From: a virus | IMG/VR virus record: IMGVR_UViG_3300018469_000007 | Coordinates: 1 to 27,153 of that record | Direction: 5' to 3' (one strand) | DNA: 27,153 bases | In this document: in pieces, positions 22,891 through 27,153 of the stretch | How positions within the stretch are numbered: position 1 is the stretch's first letter | Layout of the letters: every line of letters begins with the position of its first letter | Position numbers and translations under genes: made by a program | The notes under the pieces: generated by a model | What the model was told of the DNA's origin: nothing | What the model saw: the letters and a program-made list of their open reading frames with translations, nothing else | The model's database searches: none

Positions 22891-23099
22891 CACAGGAGAT
22901 CAGCCCCGTAGCCCTTGGGGTAGACGACCTGACCCGTGTCGACGATCACGGCGCGGGCAATCATCTTCCCCTTGTCCGTGACACCTGTGACGTACTTCTC
23001 GGGGTTCATGAGGTTGAGCCCCGCGTGGCCCACCCACCATTCAGCCCGCGTTGGAGACCAGTACTCCACCCGTACGAACTCCGGAACATCGAACGTCAC
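22890..23099 (-). CDS. Small protein of unknown function
   Basis: 69 residues from a GTG at 23099 that overlaps the stop of the upstream membrane peptide, with GAGG about 7 bases before it. The open frame reaches 23207, but the added part covers the whole membrane-peptide gene in another frame. The product has a VRVEYWSPTRAEWWVGH segment and an ARAVIVDTGQVVYP strand, suggesting a small SH3-like beta barrel. No function recognised. It shares one base with the glycosyltransferase start and is thus probably co-translated with it. Confidence 0.5.
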   Translation of the reverse strand: MTFDVPEFVRVEYWSPTRAEWWVGHAGLNLMNPEKYVTGVTDKGKMIARAVIVDTGQVVYPKGYGADLL

Positions 23100-23212
23100 T
23101 TGTAGCCTCTTCTCTCGTCTTCGTCCCCGGCTGCCTTGAGTAGCGCCCAGACAAAAAGCAGAATCACGGCGTAGATGATGGCCCCAATGATCACCCAGAG
23201 CCACCACGGCAT
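23096..23212 (-). CDS. 38-residue single-pass membrane peptide
   Basis: ATG at 23212, TGA at 23096-23098. The product begins MPWWLWVIIGAIIYAVILLF and continues VWALLKAAG, then a charged tail DEDERRGYK: a single transmembrane helix of about 25 residues with a polar C-terminal end. The start lies 1 base after the stop of the upstream gene, whose last codons (GAGGAGGAGG) supply a distant ribosome site, so coupling is likely. Its TGA overlaps the next GTG. It fills what would otherwise be an unexplained 115-base gap, with phase-perfect junctions on both sides. Function unknown. Confidence 0.55.
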   Translation of the reverse strand: MPWWLWVIIGAIIYAVILLFVWALLKAAGDEDERRGYK

Positions 23213-23213
23213 G

Positions 23214-23468
23214 TTAGAGGATATCCTCCTCCTCTAATGCGTCGGCCACGAATTGCTCCACGATCCGCTCGTACTCGTCGCGGTACTTGTCCCGCAGCGC
23301 AGCCATCGCTCGACGTCGGATGGTCTCGAGTTTCCGGCTGCGTTCAGGTCCCTTGCGAGCACGGTACTCCTTCACGTACTCGTTGATCGCAGCACGACAT
23401 TCATCACACGGGGTGTCCTTCAGGCGGCGGTGTGCGTAGTACCCTCCGCGGGTCCCGTGGTTGATCAT
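23214..23468 (-). CDS. Small CxxC protein of actinophage type
   Basis: 84 residues from the ATG at 23468, preceded by GAGGGG; a longer frame overlaps the upstream gene. The N-terminal part INHGTRGGYYAHRRLKDTPCDECRAAINEYVKEYRA matches a pattern often seen in small actinobacterial and actinophage proteins: a His, GxY, H, then CxxC followed by a Tyr/Arg-rich helix. This may bind zinc and nucleic acid. The C-terminal half is a charged helix ending in an acidic EEED run. No function established; probably DNA- or RNA-associated by composition. Confidence 0.6.
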   Translation of the reverse strand: MINHGTRGGYYAHRRLKDTPCDECRAAINEYVKEYRARKGPERSRKLETIRRRAMAALRDKYRDEYERIVEQFVADALEEEDIL

Positions 23469-23469
23469 G

Positions 23470-23781
23470 TCAGATCCCCTCGCTGTGGATAACGACACGG
23501 CCACACGTCACGATCAGAGGCGCAGTCTCGAACCCCTTGAGGCTGCCCTCATCATACCCGTCGGGCATGAGCATGTCGCGAGGCTGGCTCGCGTGGTAAC
23601 GAATTGTGGACGTGAGCATGGCTGCTTGGTCGTCACTGTCTACTTGCAGCCCGAACGAGAGCCATGTCCCGTTCCCACTCCGCAAGGTCGCGCATACCAC
23701 GTTCTCCATCTCCAGCACGATGCCATGCAGCACCGCCCCGATCGCTGCGTCCGGCACTTGAACATGCGCGGTGTAATCCAT
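23470..23781 (-). CDS. Protein of unknown function
   Basis: 103 residues; the ATG overlaps the TAA of the glycosyltransferase gene by one base (TAATG). The sequence is beta-rich with DAAIGAVLHGIVLEMENVVCATL and TWLSFGLQVDSDDQAAMLTSTI, a DGYDEG turn and a C-terminal LIVTCGRVVIH strand. There is no signal peptide, membrane segment or recognisable catalytic motif. It lies immediately downstream of the putative base glycosyltransferase and could belong to the same functional unit, but this is only inferred from the operon. Confidence 0.5.
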   Translation of the reverse strand: MDYTAHVQVPDAAIGAVLHGIVLEMENVVCATLRSGNGTWLSFGLQVDSDDQAAMLTSTIRYHASQPRDMLMPDGYDEGSLKGFETAPLIVTCGRVVIHSEGI

Positions 23782-24803
23782 TAGACGAGTTCCTCCATTT
23801 CAGTGATTCTCTCTTGGTCTGCGTCCCACGCAACTCGTTTCTGCTGGGTGCCCCGAAACTTATGGAGAGCCCGCCAGTCCACCTCACCCCATTCGTACTC
23901 GTCGCCGCCCTTCGGACAGACGCGCAGGTAGTTGTCCCCCATCTCGTACTGGCGGAGCATGGCGTACTCGTGTTCGGAGAGTAGGGCCGCGATCCCCGGT
24001 CTCCGGATGGTGGTCTGTGTGTCCCCCTCCTGGTTCCGGTTCTTGCCCTCGTTCTGGTTCCAGTACTCGAACGCGAACGACGGCATGGTGAACGCGTCCA
24101 TCCCGGCCTGGAACAGTGTGGCAAGAAAGCCGACGTCCTCGCCCACGATACCGAACTGGTCGAGGTTGAGTCGAATGCCATGCTGTTCCAGACGTTCTAG
24201 GTCCCACGCCGTCCACTGGCGCGGGGTACTGCCACCGTTCAGCAGGTAGCGAGTCTGCTGGTTCCGGTTGTCGAACGACCGCAGCCGCTTGATCGCGGTG
24301 CCGATTACCGCCTTCGGCTCTTCGTCGAAGACGTTGTCCGCGATCTTACCCATCATGGTGACGGTGGCTTCTTCCAACGCGATCAGCCCACCGTACTCGG
24401 CGATGTCGTCCTTGTCGAAGACCCGGCTGCACGGCATTCCCGCGTTCGGCCCGCGCACGAAGTGGTGCTGATACAGCGGGCGGAACTGGAGTAGGTCGTC
24501 GTCCATCATCACGGCTCGTTGGTAGCCGTACTCACGGGCGAGATCGTACGCGCCCCAACGGGCCGCTCCGCACGAGCCGATCTGGTCGTCGGGCAGTGGC
24601 TCGAACCGCAGGGAAGGGAACGCCTTGCGGTACTCGGCTACCTGCGACTGCCGCACCACGACATGAACGTCGTCCAGCCGTTCCCAGTCTTGCATCCGGG
24701 TCAGGGTGGGTGCGTCGAATCGGTTGTACGAGATCACCCACACCGGGAGGCGGTCCTCCTTCTCCGCCCGGTACAGGTAGTGGAACATCTCCTCCCGCAG
24801 CAT
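23781..24803 (-). CDS. TET-associated-type glycosyltransferase (GT-A fold)
   Basis: 340 residues, start overlapping the stop of the TS-like gene (TGATG). The N-terminus PVWVISYNRFD, then a DDVHVVVRQSQVAEYRKAF strand-helix, GAARWGAYDLAREYG, and AVMMDDDLLQF with Asp101-103 as the DxD metal/nucleotide-sugar site reproduce the order of motifs in GT-A enzymes of the TET/JBP-associated group. Further on, NGGSTPRQWTAWD and GIVGEDVGFLATLFQAGM are acceptor/catalytic-side motifs (the ED pair is typical). In established cases such enzymes glycosylate hydroxymethylated pyrimidines in phage DNA. Directly following a TS-fold enzyme, that role is a reasonable inference here. A protein or surface-sugar substrate is the alternative. 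Confidence 0.7.
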   Translation of the reverse strand: MLREEMFHYLYRAEKEDRLPVWVISYNRFDAPTLTRMQDWERLDDVHVVVRQSQVAEYRKAFPSLRFEPLPDDQIGSCGAARWGAYDLAREYGYQRAVMMDDDLLQFRPLYQHHFVRGPNAGMPCSRVFDKDDIAEYGGLIALEEATVTMMGKIADNVFDEEPKAVIGTAIKRLRSFDNRNQQTRYLLNGGSTPRQWTAWDLERLEQHGIRLNLDQFGIVGEDVGFLATLFQAGMDAFTMPSFAFEYWNQNEGKNRNQEGDTQTTIRRPGIAALLSEHEYAMLRQYEMGDNYLRVCPKGGDEYEWGEVDWRALHKFRGTQQKRVAWDADQERITEMEELV

Positions 24804-26329
24804 CAGTCTACGTCAGCTCCTCGGTAGACGTCCTGCTCGTTGTACCAGACATCGCGCGCGATGGGCGTCAAGCGCCGTGCGAAGTCCAGCATGAGTTCGC
24901 GCTTCTGCTCTTCGGGGATGTCGTCGATGTTGTCGGCGTAGCGGTTGAAGTCGTTCACGATGTCGACAATGGCGATGTCCGCCGCCTGCCCCACGGTCTC
25001 TTCCTCTTCCGCCAGGAACCAGGAGAGCCAGTAGTTCACGTTGTCCGGGCCTTCGTCCTCATGGACAAGCCAGAGCCGGTACTTGATTGTGTAGACCAGG
25101 AGGTCGAGCAAGGTGTCGGCCGCGCTGTCGTACTCGTCGCTCACTCCCAGCCGGTCCACCTTGCGGGCCATGTTCGCCAGGATCGACATCTTCTCCCCGC
25201 GCTTCTTCCACGAGTCACCGTACGACGCGTGCTTGGTCGCATGCAGGTCCTTGACGAATTCGTAGAAGGCCCGTGTGCGCTCGTGCGCCGCTAGGTTGTG
25301 CCCCGGTGCCCCCGCACCGCTGCGCGACGCTCTGAGAGGCTCTGAGAGCACGCTGGCGGGGGTTCTAGCCACGGCCACGGCCAGCGCCGTACCCTGGATG
25401 CCGGAGAGCCACGCATCGTCTCGGGTCCAGTAGTACGCAATCGCATGAGCCCACGACGTGAACAGCGGCTCCTCGATCGCTTCCAGGCCCTCTAGCGTGG
25501 CCTTGCCTTCCCGGCACCACTCCTCCCAATCGAACCACTTCTCGAGCAGGTTGTTCAAGTCGCGAATGGACCTGATGGTTCGATGCGGGTCGAACGGGGT
25601 GATCGGGTAGTGGAAGTCCTCGTGCTCGATACGGCTGGCCTTGCTCCAGTGTCGGTCGTAGAGATGCAGGCTGCCGATGTTGAATGTGAGCGTGCCCACG
25701 GCAACGCCGAGCAGGCGGGCCACGATCTCCTGGAGCGTGCTCCACTCGAAAGCATTGATCCCCGACCAGCCCCACATCACATCGTTGGACCGCACGGTCA
25801 CGGTGAGGTGCAGGGCACCGAGGCGGCTCTGGAACTGCAAGAAGTCGTTGCAGGGGATGTCCTTGCCGGGGGCCGTGTCCACGACGGGGTCGTAGATCGC
25901 GATCACCGCACGCCGGGACAACGGGTCTTCCCGGAGCAGGTCAACGACGTGGGTGAGTTGGTCGACGTAGCGTTCACCATAGACATCGTCTCCAGCGTGC
26001 CAGTGACGGATGCGAGGGCCGTAGCCGCCTCTCCACGTCTCCCCGTCATCGCTGTAGTCCTTGGCTCGCGGCAGGTATGCGCTCAGCCACTCGATGTCGT
26101 TGCGCCCCGCTAGCACCCACATCGTCTCAGCGATCTGTGCGAAGACATTGGCCTTGCGGTTGAGGCTGGGGATCTCCCGCCGCTGCGGATCTGTCAGGAC
26201 GATCTGGGTGTTCAGCAGTTCCTTCACCCGCCCGTTCCTGCTGCCCACTTCGTCGCTGTGATCCAGCAGGTCGTTCAGGATGTGAGGTAGCGCCTCACTC
26301 GCCGTTGGAAACGAGTACTTCTCGTTCAC
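24803..26329 (-). CDS. Thymidylate-synthase-like pyrimidine (hydroxy)methylase fused to Nmad1/DUF1599-like domain
   Basis: 508 residues starting with GTG at 26329, inside the preceding stop (GTGA). Residues ~1-300 have the TS fold: LSRRAVIAIYDP with the phosphate-binding Arg pair 139-140, DIPCND with nucleophile Cys160, RSND 180-183, and HLYDRH (222-227) for the sugar/phosphate. The loop that reads LGxPFNxA in standard TS is WGWSGINAFEWS here, so base recognition may differ (dUMP or dCMP, methylation or hydroxymethylation). Residues ~350-430 (KHASYGDSWKKRGEKMSILANMARKVDRL..ADTLLDLLVYTIKYRLW) match the nucleotide-modification-associated domain 1 pattern. The linker (~318-347) holds a copy of the dispersed repeat. 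It probably supplies modified dNMPs for phage DNA. Confidence 0.75.
   Translation of the reverse strand: MNEKYSFPTASEALPHILNDLLDHSDEVGSRNGRVKELLNTQIVLTDPQRREIPSLNRKANVFAQIAETMWVLAGRNDIEWLSAYLPRAKDYSDDGETWRGGYGPRIRHWHAGDDVYGERYVDQLTHVVDLLREDPLSRRAVIAIYDPVVDTAPGKDIPCNDFLQFQSRLGALHLTVTVRSNDVMWGWSGINAFEWSTLQEIVARLLGVAVGTLTFNIGSLHLYDRHWSKASRIEHEDFHYPITPFDPHRTIRSIRDLNNLLEKWFDWEEWCREGKATLEGLEAIEEPLFTSWAHAIAYYWTRDDAWLSGIQGTALAVAVARTPASVLSEPLRASRSGAGAPGHNLAAHERTRAFYEFVKDLHATKHASYGDSWKKRGEKMSILANMARKVDRLGVSDEYDSAADTLLDLLVYTIKYRLWLVHEDEGPDNVNYWLSWFLAEEEETVGQAADIAIVDIVNDFNRYADNIDDIPEEQKRELMLDFARRLTPIARDVWYNEQDVYRGADVD
25329..25362 (+). repeat. Dispersed repeat, copy 3 (inside the TS-fusion gene)
   Basis: Two tandem units, TCTGAGAGGC (25331-25340) and TCTGAGAGCA (25341-25350), then CGCTGGCGGGGG. 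Read on the coding (minus) strand it encodes TPASVLSEPLRA (residues 323-334), in phase and without a stop, in the linker between two domains. The flanking GGGGTTCT.GCC resembles the flank of copy 2 (GGGGTTGTGCC). Confidence 0.7.
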
Positions 26330-26862
26330 GGCAACTCCATCCCATCGATCGCATCCTGGAGGGACTCACGGGTGTCCGTGAGCCACTGCTCGTGTGCGTT
26401 CTCGAACGAGACGTAGTTGGAGTAGGCGTCCTTCCAGTTGTCCGGGGTGGGCTCCTCCTGCTCCGGCTCCCAACCCTCCAACTCGTCGGCTGCGCTGTTC
26501 AGCATCTCCGCCCGCTCCTGGAGGTCGTAGTTCTTGTCGTACATCTCACTGTCCTCGTACTGCCCGGCGACCTCCTGGATCGCGGACACCACGTCGTCGC
26601 GGGCCGTCTCCAGGTCCTCGAGACCACCAGCGGTGGACAGGTCGACCTCCTCCTGCGCGGCGTACACATCAGCCACCAGCGATGACTCGCGCTCGCTGGG
26701 CTTGGGGAAGCACTCGGACTTCGTGCAGCGGGTCCGCGGACGAGCGCGGAACCCCACGGCGAAGCGGATGGCGGGATCCCCGACCTTGATCTCCAGCCCG
26801 CACTTCCCGCACTTACCGGGCTTCCGCACCCGGCCAATCTGGTTGACTTTGGCCAGACTCAT
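26326..26862 (-). CDS. Zinc-ribbon protein with acidic helical tail
   Basis: 178 residues, ATG at 26862 behind GGAGAAAGG. Residues 18-51 hold CGKCGLEIKVGDPAIRF..RTRCTKSECFP, a CxxC...C...C arrangement in the style of a treble-clef or PARP-type zinc finger with a basic patch (FRARPRTR) suited to nucleic acid contact. The remainder is strongly acidic and helical, with coiled-coil-like stretches (YAAQEEVDLSTAGGLEDLETARDDVV, NYDLQERAEMLNSAADELEG). Similar zinc-finger proteins of unknown function occur in actinophage early regions. It overlaps the TS-fusion gene (GTGA), so it may assist the modification enzymes or act separately as a DNA-binding protein. Confidence 0.6.
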   Translation of the reverse strand: MSLAKVNQIGRVRKPGKCGKCGLEIKVGDPAIRFAVGFRARPRTRCTKSECFPKPSERESSLVADVYAAQEEVDLSTAGGLEDLETARDDVVSAIQEVAGQYEDSEMYDKNYDLQERAEMLNSAADELEGWEPEQEEPTPDNWKDAYSNYVSFENAHEQWLTDTRESLQDAIDGMELP

Positions 26863-26900
26863 CTATTCTGCCTTTCTCCGTTGTGTGTTGCCTGCCCCTA

Positions 26901-26922
26901 AGCCTAGCAGGGTGGCTAGGCT
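26901..26922. promoter_or_regulatory. 8-bp perfect inverted repeat between minus-strand genes
   Basis: AGCCTAGC (26901-26908), 6-base loop, GCTAGGCT (26915-26922). It lies in the 79-base gap between the partial edge gene and the zinc-ribbon gene. On the minus strand it reads TGCTAGGCT at its downstream arm, similar to the extended -10 strings at 8207 and 19558, so it may be a promoter covered by an operator-like palindrome. A terminator of the edge gene is equally possible; no T run follows. Confidence 0.5.
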
Positions 26923-26941
26923 GATGAATAGTCAGGTTTGT

Positions 26942-27153
26942 CTACCACCATGCAGGGACAATGGGGACCGGCTGAGCGCCCGGATGGGCGGGTCGGTACG
27001 CGGTCTTCTTCCGCGGGTTCTTGATCTCGCGAGCGTACTTGCCGAACTCGCAGAGGGTGTTCTGCACGTCCATCAACGTGAGGGAGCGGCCCCTCAGCCA
27101 GACGATCGAGTGGTCCATCCAGTCGAAGGCAAGATCGTAGATCGCGTCCTCCG
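26942..27153 (-). CDS. Unknown protein, C-terminal part (5' end outside window)
   Basis: An open minus-strand frame (codons in phase with 27149-27151) runs from the right edge to TAG at 26942-26944, giving 69 residues: EDAIYDLAFDWMDHSIVWLR, then SLTLMDVQNTLCEFGKYARE and a basic, proline-rich tail RPAHPGAQPVPIVPAWW. It is helical, with no membrane segment. The sequence style is that of small conserved actinophage proteins of unknown function. The start and any N-terminal domain lie outside the window. Confidence 0.5.
   Translation of the reverse strand, partial: EDAIYDLAFDWMDHSIVWLRGRSLTLMDVQNTLCEFGKYAREIKNPRKKTAYRPAHPGAQPVPIVPAWW

Noticed and set aside
23217-23228. 12-bp palindrome GAGGATATCCTC
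   Set aside because: It lies at the end of a coding sequence, is explained by the EEEDIL codons, and a single 12-bp palindrome is expected by chance in a window of this size or close to it.
24596-25294. 232-residue plus-strand open frame opposite the TS and glycosyltransferase genes
   Set aside because: No ribosome site, no domain, opposite direction to the operon; composition is that of an antisense shadow.
1-27153. tRNA genes, CRISPR arrays, insertion sequences, integrase or attachment sites
   Set aside because: None seen on either strand: no cloverleaf-like stretch with a TTCRA arm in the gaps, no regularly spaced repeats, no transposase or recombinase motif.

Overview
The window looks like the late/structural half of a tailed bacteriophage (siphovirus type) infecting a high-GC Gram-positive, most likely actinobacterial, host. 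The reasons are high GC with strong G/C third-position bias, tightly packed genes with ATGA/GTGA/TGATG overlaps, the order portal, capsid protease, major capsid, connectors, tail assembly chaperones with a -1 frameshift, tape measure, minor tail proteins, and a lysis cassette. There is no integrase, repressor, tRNA or CRISPR in view. The host genus cannot be fixed from the sequence alone.

Layout. Bases 1-18457 (plus strand) are the virion module: portal C-terminus (cut by the window edge), a large multidomain capsid maturation protease with an N-terminal helix-turn-helix-like segment, a major capsid protein with an acidic N-terminal extension, a second unassigned virion protein, a probable major tail protein, two head-tail connector proteins, an accessory pair (a secreted RTX-repeat protein and a 26-residue membrane peptide), tail assembly chaperones G and G-T, an HK97-gp10-like protein, a 1014-residue tape measure and four minor tail proteins, the last with a tail-collar domain. 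Bases 18467-21786 (plus) are a lysis and accessory module: a small unknown protein, two small membrane proteins (holin candidates), a membrane-anchored collagen-like protein, a 30-residue acidic peptide, an endonuclease/exonuclease/phosphatase-fold enzyme, an M23 peptidase and an M15 peptidase.

At 21787-21928 the plus-strand and minus-strand blocks converge on a large imperfect inverted repeat. From there to the right edge all genes are on the minus strand and closely packed, in transcription order: a partial gene at the edge, a zinc-ribbon protein, a thymidylate-synthase-like enzyme fused to an Nmad1/DUF1599-like domain, a TET-associated-type glycosyltransferase, small unknown genes, a 38-residue membrane peptide, a second (Stealth-like) glycosyltransferase and an 89-residue unknown protein.

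The two most interesting signals are the following. First, a candidate DNA base hypermodification cassette at 22201-26329: a TS-fold pyrimidine methylase/hydroxymethylase with a variant base-recognition loop, fused to a nucleotide-modification-associated domain and followed by one or two glycosyltransferases. Second, a previously unnamed dispersed repeat with core TCTGAGRGGC-TTCTGAGRGCATCCTGG. It occurs at 7156-7190, at 21861-21905 (as one arm of the convergent hairpin), and at 25329-25362 inside the coding sequence, exactly in the linker between the two domains of the TS fusion. It behaves like a small palindromic element that tolerates insertion into protein linkers.
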